Assembly (NCBI GenBank): GCA_963678705.1
Contig: OY783211.1
Location: 15,142,603-15,206,602, forward strand
DNA: 64,000 bases
Reading direction: 5' to 3'
DNA from: Panorpa germanica
Taxonomy: Eukaryota > Arthropoda > Insecta > Mecoptera > Panorpidae
Shown here: one piece after another, positions 23,357 through 36,114 of the stretch
Layout of the letters: every line of letters starts with the position of its first letter
Position numbering within the stretch: position 1 is the stretch's first letter
Translations under genes and position numbers: made by a program
The notes under the pieces: generated by a model
The model's database searches: none
Told to the model about the DNA's origin: nothing
The model's input: the letters and a program-made list of their open reading frames with translations, nothing else

Positions 23357-24200
23357 TTTACTTTTTTAAATATAAATTAAACGATATTCAACGATTGCGT
23401 GATACTTTAGAGAAAAGCTTCAGTATATTGATAAAACAAACATAACTGTCGCTATAGCAATGGTAATTCAACATAGTTTTATTTAGTTATGACTCTAAAG
23501 CATTACACCTATAGAAGAGGGTTTGGCAGGACTTCAATTAAGAGAAATTTGATTTCTATTTCTGTCATAGTAATCTATACCAGCTGCCTCGAGCAACACG
23601 TAAAGTTTAGATATAACAAAGGTGGTAAACATGAATAAATAAAAACGGTTACTACTGTTGTGTCAGAAATATGACTACAAATTAAGTGGTAAAACAGAAT
23701 TTGAATTTGTAAATCTCCATCAACTTTTAAATATTTAAATCAATATATAACTACTTATTATGAAACACTCTTAATGTGGTTCAAATCTTTGCTAAGCACA
23801 GTGGTGAAATAGATTAGAAAAACATATTTGATAGTAAATTGTTTTAAAATAAGAATAATAGATTACTAATTAAGTGCTAATTACCAATAATCATATTTGT
23901 ACATAATGTATTTTAATATTAATGAGTTGATTAATAATTTGGATAACTTTGAAATATTTAAATGCATGAGTCATATCTGAAATTTGCAATTACTTTGTTG
24001 ATATCAGTTCAAGGGTCTTTGACTTTTGAATATTTTTTATGGCATGACACATGTGGGACACATAGAACGCAAATACAGATTTGTATTTAGTAAATAGTGC
24101 TCAGTGCTTTAAAAAAAATAATACGTAAAAAATATAGTTTTTCATTTTTTTTTGATCGATTTTAACTGTCAGGTCCTTTTATAATTTATTGGTAAGATAA
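23357..24200. other. Intergenic, nothing recognised
   Basis: AT-rich spacer upstream of the DUF4200 gene. No open frame, RNA or repeat is recognised before the family A element. Confidence 0.45.
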
Positions 24201-24520
24201 CACACGACTCAATAAGTTCGTAGGACGACATTTAGGTGACGTCACTATTGATGCGAATAAATACTGAGTCCGAATAACTCTTGTCAAGTCATTGGTTTGT
24301 TTGAACTATATTTCTTCTACACGCAATTCAGATTTTTCCATTGTTTTCAAAATTACAAAAAGTAGCGTCACTAAAATCGCTGTAACTCGTAAACTAATAG
24401 TTGTAATGTCAAGAAATTTAGACACATGTCGTGTTAAGGTTGGTACTATTTAAAAATCATATGGATTTGTCAATAGTGGCGCCATCTATATGTTATCCTA
24501 CGAAGTTATTGAGAGATGTG
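24201..24520. mobile_element. Family A MITE, full copy
   Basis: Ends are inverted repeats: left CACACGACTCAATAAGTTCG (from 24201) and right, read in reverse, CACATCTCTCAATAACTTCG (to 24520). About 320 bp, no coding capacity. Related copies are at 35446 and 47033. It contains one of the window's TGACGTCA palindromes. Confidence 0.8.
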
Positions 24521-25022
24521 ATATTACATAAGAATAAGTCTGCTTAACCTCTTGCAGTGTCTTTTGATATTGCGTTTTTCTCGGATGGTTTCGGATGTTT
24601 TGCACGTTATCTGTACAAGTTGTTAGTTAAAAGTTAAAGAAATATAAATATGAAAGATCTACCCACCACCAATATTTGACGTATTTTATATGTACGTTTT
24701 AGTAAGAATTAAGTATTTCGTAAAATTATAACTAAATATAAAATAGAATCCATCTCTGGTCTATGACCTCCGCCCTAAAATTTTCTCAATCTAAATTCGA
24801 ACCCAGTCAGAACCGATCAAAGTTCTTATATACAACTGATAATAATTCCAAACCAAAGCATTACGTTACATTTGCCATTTAATATATTCAATAAATAACT
24901 AGACAGTATTTTATCAAAATATATATATTTATTATAATAAATAACTTGAAATAAATGTTAACCCTTTTAAAGATTATTTTTGAACCAATAAGCTTCATGT
25001 GTTTTAGCGCGATAATTTGAAA
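24521..25022. other. Upstream flank of the acyltransferase gene
   Basis: About 500 bp of AT-rich sequence leading to the ATG at 25023. The promoter of that gene should lie here; no clear core element is visible. Confidence 0.4.
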
Positions 25023-28000
25023 ATGTTATCATTCGAGGGATATGATTCTCTCATTAGTATTGTTTTTACCTTTTGTTCATTTGTTGCTGCCCTTTTCTTT
25101 GTTCCTGCTCTATTTGTTTCTTATTTGGGTAAGTTCAATATTTATTATATACAGTACATAATAAAAATATTTTTTATTATCTAATTGGGTTGTATTCTTA
25201 ATTCTGAGACCCCTATTTTGTAATATTTTAAGTACGTTAAGTTTAAGCGATTTTTCAAAAGGGCATTTTTTACATTGGGTATTTACCTATGGCTAAACTT
25301 ACGCAGAAAAATAGTATTGTTTTATATAATACGTATATTAATGACGGGCTCACATTTGCGTGTTCAATTATTTGTGCTGTTTGCCAATTATTTGAGGTCA
25401 AATGCACGACTATTTGTCGAAGTACCTGTCCACACTTATTTCTAAAATATGACAAATATTTCGTTTGCTTGTTTGACAAACTTGGGTGACATAAATACAT
25501 ACTTCCATATTTAAAAAAATTTAAATATGGCTAATAAAAAAAATGTACAAGTGTCTATGGCTGCATCTTATATTTTATCATTAAATAATAATACAATATG
25601 TAAAAATATTATATTATTAGTAATATTTTTATATATATTATGTATAAATATTTTTATTTTAGGTTATGTTTATGTTTTGTTTTTATGCCCGAATATTTGG
25701 GCGAAATATTTATCTTTGTTTACGAACTATGTATCCACATATGTGTCTTTGTACACAAACAACAAATATTTGAACCCAAACACGCAAGTCTGAACCCGCC
25801 ATAAGGTTTGTTCATTTATAAATAAACGTTTTTGTGCAAAAGAATATATAATGTTACGTTTAAAACTAATATATTTGTAAACGATTTTAAGTTTATTTAT
25901 TAAATGATATTGTAAACAAATTATGTCAACAATATAACGTTTGGTAAAAAATATTATGTTCAATAATACGTACTTGACACAATAATATAGAAAATACAAA
26001 TAATGAATCTGTTCGTGACGTCACACTTTTATGATTTCTATCACAGACAAAATATAAACATTAATATAGATAAAGAAGATTAGTGTTATTAGTATCAGTG
26101 GCGAATCATTGCTTCGCTCTTCCAATAGGCTTGTGCGTTTTTATTTTATTAAATATCCAAATGTTTATGGAGTTATAGCTAAAAAATCAGAAAATCAGAA
26201 AAAAGGAGGGATTCCAGGATTGTAATCCCTACTCTAGAAGTCACTTGGCCAACCAATACTTTTTCTAATATTAGTGGCAGATTATGTTTTGTATATGCCT
26301 TACTGTACAACTCTCACAAGATCACAAAACATACATAAACAAACAAGCGCAAAATTCTTTTATGTAATTTCAGTATTATATATTTTCTTTCAGTAAACGA
26401 GGTATGTCGTCATATTTGGGCAACTATTCTGGAAAAACGATTCCCACATTTAGAGTTTGTGGATTCAAACAGCATCCGGACTTTGGCTGACACGCACAGA
26501 AACACTGGTGTTATAAATATACTTCTTGAAATTAAAGGTAGATAAAAATATAAAATATTAAATTTAAAAACCCCTGCTTATACAATTCTAGGCAACTATA
26601 TTTACAATAATTTCAGGTCTATGTGATCAAAGATTAATAAAGCAAAATATTAAAGAACATTTAGTGGATAAGCGTGATAAAAATGGTAGGGTATGCTTTC
26701 CACGTTTAAGGTACTTATTAACTTCGTGCTGGGGAAGTTATGCTTGGCAGAGGCAAATTCAATTTAATATTGATAATCAAGTTATTAATGGAAGTACCAC
26801 ATTCAGAGCGAGACCTATTAGCGAAAGTAATATTCAGGTAACTTTTTCAATATTAATTAGATTTGCATTATTATTATTGAACAGACAGATGAGTTTTTTT
26901 CATTTAAAGAACTTTTTCTCTGAGAATGATCATGATGGTAGGTTTCTAGGAAACCCTAATGGTTTGTTTCCAGGAAAGATAGTATTTTTTAATGATTTTA
27001 ATTATTTTCAGGAATATATATCGAACATCACATCAAAACATATATCTCCAGAAATATCACCATGGCAAATAGTGATGATCCCGAATATATTATCTTTGGA
27101 ACCAAAATACTATATATTGATACGTCTGCATCATATACTACTATCCAAGGAAACAAAACTTCAAATTACAGATTTCTTATTATTTCAAAATTCCGAAATA
27201 AACATATCGAACAAACTATCAAACAATTCACCATTTTTAAACGTTTATAAATATCCAAAGTCAATACCAAACTTATACCAGCGTGTTAAAGTTAATTTGA
27301 GTAACGAATGGAACGAATTTGTTTACAATTACGATCCTTTAGAAACTCCACAAAAACATCATATTGGTTTCTTTCACACTTTAGCTGTGTTTATAGTTAT
27401 ATTTATAACGGCTACTCGCGAAGTTTTCAAAAGTAATGGACACTCGGTGAAATTTATGACGAGTGTGCATCACGAATGTTCGCGTCGTCAAATTTCAGTT
27501 AAAACACTTATTAATTCATTATTTGTAACGTTAAATATTAAAAATTTAACAATAAATATAATAAAATATACTTGGAGATTCACGATTCTTTCTTTGCTCA
27601 AAGTTCCCGTATTGTTTTACCACGAACTAGCTGCGTTCAAGTCGTGTTTATTTTTAGGTTATTGTACTCACCACAATACAGTGATAGCGCTGTTGTATAA
27701 TAACGTACCTTTATTATTTGGCGCGGTTTTTGAAATTTTACATATAGCAAAATTGTTATATAATTATCCTTACGTAATTGTTAAACAATTTTGCACCCAT
27801 TTGGAACGCCATGATCTTCAGACGATGGGTCTTTGCGGCAGAAAAGTTGTAGCTTGGTCACAAACGATTCCTTCGCAGTTTCTAAGAAACATGTCCAAGA
27901 CTACTGGAGCTACAGATACGGAAATCTTACTTCTAGCATTGTCTAGAACTATTCGTACATATTTCGTAGCGAATGATTTGAAAATTCCGAAAGAAATCGC

Positions 28001-29033
28001 TACGATGTGTAAAAATGAGTCGCAGAATGATTGGCATACCAAAAATAATGGTAGTATTAGTTTATATCTACCGATAAATCCAAATTTGGATCAAAATTTG
28101 AAGGAATTAAAAGCAATTGTAAACAAGAGCAGAAAGGAACAGGAATTGCTGTATTATTTTACCGCTTTACAAACTAAATACGAGTTCGTCACGTGTTTGT
28201 TTCCTTCCGTTTGGACGAGGCTAATTATTAATTATTTGTCAAGAAAATTTTCTGTTATTATTACCGAAGTTGCATTTGGACCTTCTTGCAAAATGACTGT
28301 TTGGGGACATAACGTTGCTAGCATCATGTACTGGAGGACGCCGCAGTCAAATATAAGTAAATATTAAGAACACTTATAACAGGTTCATTTTAGAATAACA
28401 TTCGTTTCACTTCACCTTTCTTTTAGGACTCGCTTTAAATTCAATTCTGCCAGTGAGAATTCTCTAGACTATCTAAATTTGGGTGATGTTTATTTCGGTT
28501 CCGAATAATATATCGAATAATTTCAATACGTAGACGTAATCCCTACTGTCTACTAAGAATCTAGTGATAATCGGAATATGCTAGACATTTTTACTGGTGT
28601 GAGATAGTTGTATTTTTGGCGCGGTAAAAATTAAGGTTATGAAATATTGTTCCACACACATATCAAACTATGTTATTTAGAAATATGCTGTAAATAATAC
28701 ATGACCGTGATCTATATTCTCTAGGTCACTGCTCATATAATGGTTAGAATCTGCTTCGTTAAAAAATATAACATTTTGCTTCATTAAGTGACATTAAGTT
28801 CCAGACCCGTATATAAGACCCTGTGAATTAATTCATAAAAATATTTTTATCCAGGTTTGTCGGTGACTTTTCAAAAACATGGCGATAATTATCAAATAGC
28901 TGTAATGGCCGATGCACAATTGTCACCTCACCATTCCCATTTGGCCGCAAATTGGAGTCAAGAAGTTGTAAACATTGGAAAAGCTGTTGGAATTTCGCAG
29001 GAAATTGTACCAACCGCAACAACGACATTTTAG
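25023..29033 (+). CDS. WES/DGAT-like O-acyltransferase, 664 aa
   Basis: Exons 25023-25128, 26394-26537, 26617-26837, 27012-28356 and 28855-29033 join in phase. An N-terminal membrane helix (ISIVFTFCSFVAALFFVPAL) is followed by a region resembling the insect wax-ester synthase/diacylglycerol acyltransferase-like family: FPRLRYLLTSCWGSYAW; an HH pair in RLHHILLSKET (197-198); the substrate-side segment GATDTEILLLALSRTIRTYF; SLYLPINP; and a C-terminal FGPSCKMTVWGHNVASI. In the classical HHxxxDG motif the Asp-Gly is replaced here by Ser-Lys, so catalytic activity is uncertain. Intron 1 (1.27 kb) contains AT-rich sequence and a family B remnant near 26140-26185. Intron 3 is stop-free and in frame. 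No gene name is assigned. Confidence 0.8.
26838..27011 (+). other. Stop-free in-frame intron (exitron-like)
   Basis: It is bounded by CAG|GTAACT and TTTTCAG|GAA, is 174 nt (58 codons), has no stop and keeps the same frame as both flanking exons, so retention would lengthen the protein to about 722 aa. The translated intron (VTFSILIRFALLLLN...) is hydrophobic then polar and does not look like family sequence, so the spliced form is the likely main product. Confidence 0.6.
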
Positions 29034-29850
29034 CAGGTTTTATTTTATAGGCTCCAAAAAATACAGTGGCACACCATGGAAAAAATATTTGTACTGGTGC
29101 CTTTAGTCTTAAAGTTTATTTAAATTTGATAAAGTTTTCTATCAGAATTTCATACGTCTGGTTATTTTTTAATTTGCCATAATCTTAAAGAAGATATTGG
29201 CAATATAAAAAGTGATTTAAAATGACATGAAATGGACTGTGACGTCACTTTGGTACTTTTGTATTTTATATGTACAACAAGTAAAAAATTTGTAACTTTT
29301 AATTAAAATTATAAATACTCAATGAAAGTGTAAGTCTAATTCTTGTGTTGAATTAATTGTCTTATTTCTATGTTATCAATAAGTGAATAATTTAACTCTT
29401 TCCTAATAATAAGCTGTGTTATAATTAATTGTATTATAGGTAAATAATAATATTTTGTTAAGCACAAGTAGACTTTTTTTTATTCATTTTGTGACATATT
29501 GTTAATCTAACGAAAAGGGCGGGTAATATCACTTTGTCTAAAGCCATGTGTCTCCAGATAAAGTAGGGCCGCAGTTGATGAACTAGTCTCGTAATAATGT
29601 AATATTCATTAGATACTGTTGAGATTGATTTTGCCTTGTTGCCAACCAATATTTTTAGAACAGAAATTGTCGGTTAGCATTTTTAAAGGTTTTATACGAA
29701 GAAAATACAGTGGAAGCTTGATAGAGGATAAATTCCCCAATACCGAAAGTCATCGACTAGGTTAATTTTTCTGCGTGCTTGCAATATCATATACTTTGAG
29801 ATTTGACGTTAGACTGCTGTTTCTTCGGGTTCTATTTCCGGACCAAGTTT
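29034..29850. other. Intergenic, nothing recognised
   Basis: AT-rich. Holds the acyltransferase 3' UTR and one TGACGTCA (29240-29247). No feature can be supported. Confidence 0.4.
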
Positions 29851-30446
29851 AATGGGCTTGTGTCCTATGTCTTAATTTTTACAAAAGTGTACTATATATT
29901 GATAAAGTGGGTTACTAGAACCTTAAATGTTCAATTATTTTTTAATAACTCTTTAAATGTTAAGAGATATTAACAATTAAAAAAGTCATTTTGTCTCTTT
30001 AATTATTAAAGGGATTCAACGTTGTACACATTCCAAGTGCATGTGACATCACAATCCTTGTGTAAGGTTACCAACCTTACAGCTCATAAATCTCTGCTAT
30101 ATATATTTATATATCAAAATATCAAATATTATTTACAGCTATTTCAAGGAACAATCAAATTTCAATATTATGTCTGCCGTAACCGGGTTAAATAAAATAA
30201 AAACTTATTATTTTTCGACTTGACTTGATTATTTGACTACCAACAGCTACAGAACATGCATTTCACGTCATACAAATATGGCCGACCATTTCTAGCGCTA
30301 AAACTACAATTCAAACTTTTAATTACTATATCTCCGTAAATATTTAGATATTTAATAAAATAGACACGCCAATATACATTTATTAACATCAATTTCAATC
30401 AACAATTGATAAATCGACCACTAAAAAATGAGGACACAAGCGCATT
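29851..30446 (+). mobile_element. Family B non-autonomous DNA transposon, copy 1
   Basis: Terminal inverted repeats AATGGGCTTGTGTCCT (left) and AGGACACAAGCGCATT (right). About 600 bp, no open frame. Internal landmarks shared with the other copies are GTGTACTATATATTGATAAA, TATGTCTGCCGTAAC and ATTAATAAATGTGTATTGGC (reverse strand). Confidence 0.85.
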
Positions 30447-31879
30447 GTCAGTTAACATAATCATAAAATTATGAAGTGGCGGTGCAATCAACAAATATGA
30501 GGTCTTGACACCATAAAAATTGCAAACATAGCCAACTTGTTGATGCTTTGGGCATAGCATTAATGTTAAATAAATTAGAAAAGAATTTGTTTAAATTTAG
30601 AGTGGAATCCTTGAAATACAAACAACTTCTAAACTGATTTATCAATCCTTAAGGATAATCAAAACTGGAAACATTAAAAAAAACAGCGCTCCATTATCAT
30701 AACGAGATATTATTGCATTAGACGAACAGAATTAATTCAAAATGTTTTTTATGTTATTTTTATCTTATAGAGAACCAACTCTAATCGGTTTTAACTAGAC
30801 AAGGATAAGCCATCACCAACACCAACACCACCATCAGCAACAACAGCACTAGCACTAGCACCCAGTCACATTAAAAACAATGAATTGAATCGAATAGATC
30901 GGATTGAACGGTCAAATACATTAGTTCATTGAGTTGACTAGCATCTAAGGAAGCGGGGGCAGGGGGACGAGGACCGGGACCAGCCTAGACAAACAAATTA
31001 AAATGTTTTCGATTAATAAAGCATCGTACATCAGCACGGGCGTTCTTCAATTATAATATATAACTATTAATATTTATAATTTAATAAATTCGTTCTAATC
31101 TGAATATTTACATATGTATTTAATCAAGAGACATCATCAAAAGTTAATTATATACGTTATAAACAACTAGAGTTTACCCCCGTCGCAAGCGACGACTGTC
31201 TTTTGTGTGTGAATTGAATTTCATTTTAAATTTTAATTCCATTTTTAAATTGAAATATTAAACTCGTTCCATATTTATTTTACATATAACAACAAATAAT
31301 TTTTCATATAAACTGACTAAAAAAATATATTTTTCCAATTTGTTCATTATTTGACCAACTCTTTTTCAAAATTTGGGATTTTTTTTTTCGATTTGTAAAT
31401 TAAGTACGAAAGTTAGCCCATATATAAAATTTTAACTTTCTAGCCCTATTTTTACCCTCGGCAAAAACCGCCCCTATGCCCCCAAATAAAATTTTTGAAT
31501 TTTGACATTTTCTTTTATAATAACATATTTCATTATTGAACACATTATGGAATATTATGTATTCCAAAATTTGAGTTTTCTCCACACTTTTCTACCAATT
31601 TCCAATTTCTTAATTTCTAATTTTCAAAAAATGTTAGCATTGAACACCGTAATACACATGCAAAATTTCAACTTTCTATCTTTTATGAATTAAAAGTTAT
31701 AGAGCAAAAATTTTTTTTTTAGTTCTTTAAAAAAATACGGGTTTCCAGGAAATACATGGGAAAATCCGAGGATACCAAAAGTCTTAGAATTGTTTTCTCT
31801 ACGTAATAGACAATTTTCAAGAAAATGCGCGGAGCCGTTTTCGAGCCACCATACGAATCGCTGGAGCATGTAAACAAAT
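30447..31879. other. Intergenic with low-complexity tracts
   Basis: Contains a CACCAA/AGCACT-type tract (about 30812-30865) and a purine, G-rich tract (30952-30983). From about 31200 there is AT-rich sequence resembling an old repeat. No gene is seen. Confidence 0.45.
30812..30865 (+). repeat. CA/AGCAC-rich low-complexity tract
   Basis: Short tandem runs of CACCAA and CACTAG-type hexamers in a region otherwise poor in C. Confidence 0.7.
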
Positions 31880-32776
31880 AAGGGGGCGTCCATAAATTAC
31901 GTGAGGTGTTTTTTTAAATTTTCTGTCCCTCCTTCCCCCCCTGGTGAGATGTCGTGAGATTTTATTCAACCCCCTCCCCCATCCCCCAATCTCACGTGAG
32001 ATTTTTCAAAATGTGGGTTTCTTACGTAAACGCGTTGGATTGTTATTGTAAAAAGAAAAAAAAAATTTGCTTCGTGCTTTTATTTACGACTAGTTAAGAC
32101 TAGTAATCAATATTGCTGAGAGTTTAATTATAAGTGTAATAAAAATTTAACAATAGAATACTTAAATCGTCATTACTGTGATTAAAAAAAGAATATCTAC
32201 TCTAATTCAGTCCATGGAGAATCATGCGCGGTCTCAAGAGAGACTATTGGAACCAACATGTCCATATGATTTTCAGTAAAATCATCTGCTCCTTCAACTT
32301 CGTTCTGATCTAGCCACTCTAAGCCGTTGGCGCTTGCGCACAGTAACTCATTAGCTCGTCTTGTGACAATCCGTGAGGGTCGCACTTTGCGGAACATACG
32401 CGCTTGCTTAGCTGGTGCAATGTGGGCTGCTCGCCTGTGCTCTGCAGCTCTTGTGCTAGATGCAAAGTAAATACTGCATGTACTGCAGCATCTTGGCATC
32501 TCATTACATTTACATGGTTCGGATTGGTAAAGCGTAGTAGCCCGTATACGTCCGGCAGAAATTCGCTTAAATACGGTCCCATACTGAGACAGGCCTTAAG
32601 CATGTACAATCTAGATTAAATGGACCAAAATAGTATAATTTTTTTTTGTTTCAATCAGAAAAAAAATTGCGTGATATTTGCCGAGACCCCCCCTCTCTCC
32701 AACGGAAGATTAGATGAGATTTGACTCGACCCCCTCCCCCCCTTAAACATCTCACGTAATTTATGGACGCCCCCTA
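31880..32776 (-). mobile_element. TIR DNA transposon remnant, AGGGGGCGTCC family
   Basis: Outer inverted repeats AGGGGGCGTCCATAAATTAC (from about 31882) and its reverse complement ending at about 32776. Each is followed by C-rich sub-terminal DNA with further CTCACGT motifs. About 0.9 kb. The interior is markedly GC-rich compared with its surroundings and codes for a zinc-finger protein fragment on the minus strand, so this is an internally deleted transposon that kept the 3' part of its gene. Confidence 0.8.
32197..32609 (-). pseudogene. Zinc-finger protein fragment inside the TIR element
   Basis: Two overlapping minus-strand frames. 32499-32197 (100 aa) begins MPRCCSTCSIYFASSTRAAE and has a perfect C2H2 spacing, Cys-x2-Cys-x12-His-x4-His, then a basic segment and an acidic C-terminus ending in PWTELE. 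32609-32319 is open upstream in another frame (GPYLSEFLPDVYGLLRFTNP). I infer one ancestral protein with a frameshift or lost splice near 32500. The family is not recognised. The likely origin is the C-terminus of the element's own transposase or an accessory protein. Confidence 0.5.
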
Positions 32777-32936
32777 AACATATAAATATAGACTTGGAAC
32801 ATTACAATATAGGATCTTATCAAACAATTTTAAAGCTTTGTTTATGTGTTTATTAAATTAACTTATGTGCCATTAAACATTACATTCTTCCGCCTTAAAT
32901 TCACAGACCACAATAAACCATTTTATATTCTTGAAA

Positions 32937-33240
32937 TTACATATCAAGCTTTATTATCTCTTGTCCTTTATTCCCTTTCGCATTCTTCTTCCATCTGATA
33001 TTTCTTCGCTTGTAAAATCTCTTCAACCTACACCTACTCTTAATGTGCTTTAATTTTTCCTTTTCCTTTCCACACATCCTACACAGTTTCTCTTCCTCTG
33101 TACTCCTATATCTACTTCCTCTTTCTTCATTCCCTAGTCTAAACATCGCCATCATTCTCTTTTCTTTACCTTCATGTATTTCTAGTTAGTTAAACAAATA
33201 CATTCTCTTCCACATTCTTACCATCCAACTACTTTCTTCC
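32937..33240 (-). mobile_element. LINE 3'-ORF remnant, copy 3 (diverged)
   Basis: The minus-strand frame MMAMFRLGNEERGSRYRSTE, followed by CRMCGKEKEKLKHIKSRC, is recognisably the CCHC-knuckle region of the LINE at 62050-63107 (RFRLGNEEKGNRYWEKSEER), but heavily mutated. It is a dead fragment without the LINE 3' UTR. Confidence 0.75.
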
Positions 33241-33789
33241 TTCTAATATTTACAAAATTTAGAATAGAATATTTTCCATTCAGTATAACTTCACTAGTGT
33301 CCAGATTGTTCTTATTGCGAACGCCCATGTATGTATTCTAATCAACTAGTAAACTGCATGGAAACTTGCTTTTGCTTATTGAGTACTCAAAATCCACGAG
33401 ATTTAGTACGGACTGTGGCGAAGCGGGGGCGGTGCAGCGTTCCACTCAAAATGGATTAATGTTTACCAAATATTTCACATATTATTTATTTGAATAATAA
33501 TTGATTATGTTAAAAATGTTTATTATTAGTTTTGTTTTAGTTAATTACGTGTCACTTATTGCATGTACGATTAAGGTCGTATGGATTCTGTGAAACAACA
33601 ATCGCCTGGTTGAGAAAGAAATGTTGAGAAATAATCTTCATCTTTAACGTTGGATTATTTTCGATTCTAGTGCTGTGATCTACGACCTCCTAATGAGGGT
33701 GCAAGAGATGCATCGTACCCGATGTTTGAAGTGCCAATTTTTGAAGAAGGTTTATTGCCCAATTGCTGTACAATTTGGTAGATAATTTG
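33241..33789. other. Intergenic, nothing recognised
   Basis: AT-rich sequence with no supported feature. Confidence 0.4.
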
Positions 33790-34100
33790 AAAAAATATTA
33801 AAAGTATGTATGTTGATGGAAATAGATGTTAATAAATGTGTATTAGCGTGTCTATTTTATTAAATATCTAAATGTTGACGAAGATATAGCAATTAAAAAA
33901 TCGGACATATTTATGACGTAACATGTCGCACTATTAAGGTCAGTTATTTTTGTTAATATATACATATTATTTACACTCTGTTGTATAAAAGAGATAGCAA
34001 CTTAGCGAACGTGACGTTACATGTATTGGAATGTTCTATAACGTTGAATTACTTTTAATAATTAAAGAGAAAAAATGACTGATTGGTTAATGGCATAACC
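33790..34100 (-). mobile_element. Family B fragment
   Basis: Carries ATTAATAAATGTGTATTAGC, the ATTTTATTAAATATCTAAATG motif region and ACACTCTGTTGTATAAAAGA, in the reverse orientation to copy 2. Both termini are missing. It shares with copy 2 an internal segment absent from copy 1. Confidence 0.7.
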
Positions 34101-35445
34101 TCACTTTTGTTTTATTTAAACGAATGAGTCAAAAGATTAGACAAATATTCAACTCGAATAATATTTTAAAATGAAACAAATTTAAATTTATTAATTATTG
34201 TCTATTACTTATAAGAAATTAAAAGTTTTCAAAATAAATTTACAGAATACAGCTGATTATATGTTGACATTTGACTATTTTCAACTAAAAACTATTTTTC
34301 TTCATTCATTTAGTTGTGCAGTTCATATCAACATGTAACGAACGTTGCATAGCAACAGGAGCAAGTGATAGATATTATGTAAGTATACTTTCAAAATACT
34401 AAGCATGCGTTTTTTAAATATAATTTGATAGTAAGACATGTTATTATTAAGTTAGTATAATTGCTAATTATAATATGATGATGATTATTATTAACCAAGG
34501 ACTTAAAACGGGTTCCAAACAACATGAAAGTAAAATGAAAAAAAGTACTAACATAATTTTTTTGTAATAAAACATGAAAATGGTACATATTTTGAATGGT
34601 ACGTTTTTTTACCAGTTTTATATTATGGTACACAAAAAAAAAGATTAAAAACGAAATACTGATTTTTGATCTGAATACAAACGAACAAAATAATTCTGCT
34701 TTGAGTCCTTGCTATGAAAAAAATTCTTTAGACACCTTTCTCTTAGGGTAAGGCTGTAATAAAAATACCGAATGCCGAATAGTAATAGTTATTGGACAAC
34801 TGAAAATCTCTGAATCCGCGTAACTCGAGTCCGCGTAAGTCAGAGACACAATTTAATTAAAAATATAAAAAGAACAAAATTCTGATGACGTCAAATGTCC
34901 ATTTAAATGGACATTACCCAATTTCCGGTCTAATGACTTTTATAAATCAAAATTAAAAGTGCAAAAAGAATTGTTATGGTAAGCGTTCACTGTTCAGCAC
35001 GGAAAGCAGTCAACGCATCGGATTTTATGAATGAAACGTACAACAATAGTGTGGATTATGTTATATTATTTAGCTTTCTTACAAATTATAGTTAAATATT
35101 TTATTTTTTTAGTTATAATAAAATTAAGTTTAATTGGTATAAGTAATTAGCCGTAATTTAACGGTTAATTAATGAAAATTATAACTAAATATGTTAATTA
35201 GTAGCTCATGTATATTGTGTGTTTATTGTAATTTAGTAGGTGTATTTGCAGAGCGTACTTACAGGGGTTGAGAAACAAAGAAAAATATTACGCTATAAAA
35301 TTATTTCATCGATCAGCAGCATTTAAATTCAAAATATGGTTTTAACACAGTTGCGCTACCTAAATATAAAATACGTTACGTATTTTATGCATTGTGTTTC
35401 TCACAAGTAAAAATTACTATGTGAATATAGTAAGAGGGGTATTAT
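34101..35445. other. Intergenic, old repeat fragments
   Basis: No gene. 34980-35040 (CACTGTTCAGCACGGAAAGC...) is loosely repeated at 60700-60770, indicating another dispersed repeat. One TGACGTCA lies at 34886-34893. Confidence 0.4.
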
Positions 35446-35670
35446 CACATCACTCAATAAGTTCGTAGGATGACATATACATGGCGCCACTTACGCGGTT
35501 TTTAGATATGTGTCAAAATTTCATGACATTCCGACCATTAGTTTACGAGTTACAGTAGTTTTAGTGAAGCTACTTTTGTAATTTTCGAAACAATGGAAAA
35601 ATTTGAATTTCCTGTGTTGATAAAACATTGTTTTTTAATGGGTGACTTTCATGTCAATCATTTAAAAAAC
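35446..35670. mobile_element. Family A MITE, truncated copy
   Basis: The left end CACATCACTCAATAAGTTCG is intact, followed by TTTCATGACATTCCGACCAT as in the 47-kb copy. Similarity fades after about 35670 and no right end is found. Confidence 0.75.
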
Positions 35671-36114
35671 GCCAACTTATGAATTAAGTTATATGAATGT
35701 TAAACTTTAAGAATGGTTTCGACTTGAGACCGAACAAAATTAATATCAAACTATTTATTGACAATTAAATTGATCTTGATTAAACGAATGCATGACGCAA
35801 CTATTAAGAATTTTATTACTCATTAAAATTAGTATTGCAAGTACTTTCTGGAAAAACAATTAAATGTAATTTTAAAAATTTCTGTGTTAATTAATTTTTT
35901 CATTTTATTTAAAAATAAACCCCATCCTTCTTGTAGGATTGCGTTCGTGCAAATCGTTTAACCGATCAGCTTTTCCTTTGGAATTTCCATCCGTTATAAA
36001 AGATTTCCCTAATCCGTTAATGTTGTAGTTAAATTTATGCGTTTTTGTAGAATTTATTTGTAAAATAATTTAAACGTTTTTTTTTATAAACAAATTTTTT
36101 TGAAATTCGTAATT
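35671..36114. other. Intergenic, nothing recognised
   Basis: AT-rich; no supported feature. Confidence 0.4.

Noticed and set aside
25270..25999. Open frames inside intron 1 of the acyltransferase gene
   Set aside because: Both strands give similar short frames with AT-biased residues; none joins the flanking exons in phase.
30952..30983. G-quadruplex at a G-rich tract
   Set aside because: G runs are present but irregular and embedded in repeat-derived DNA; no functional context.
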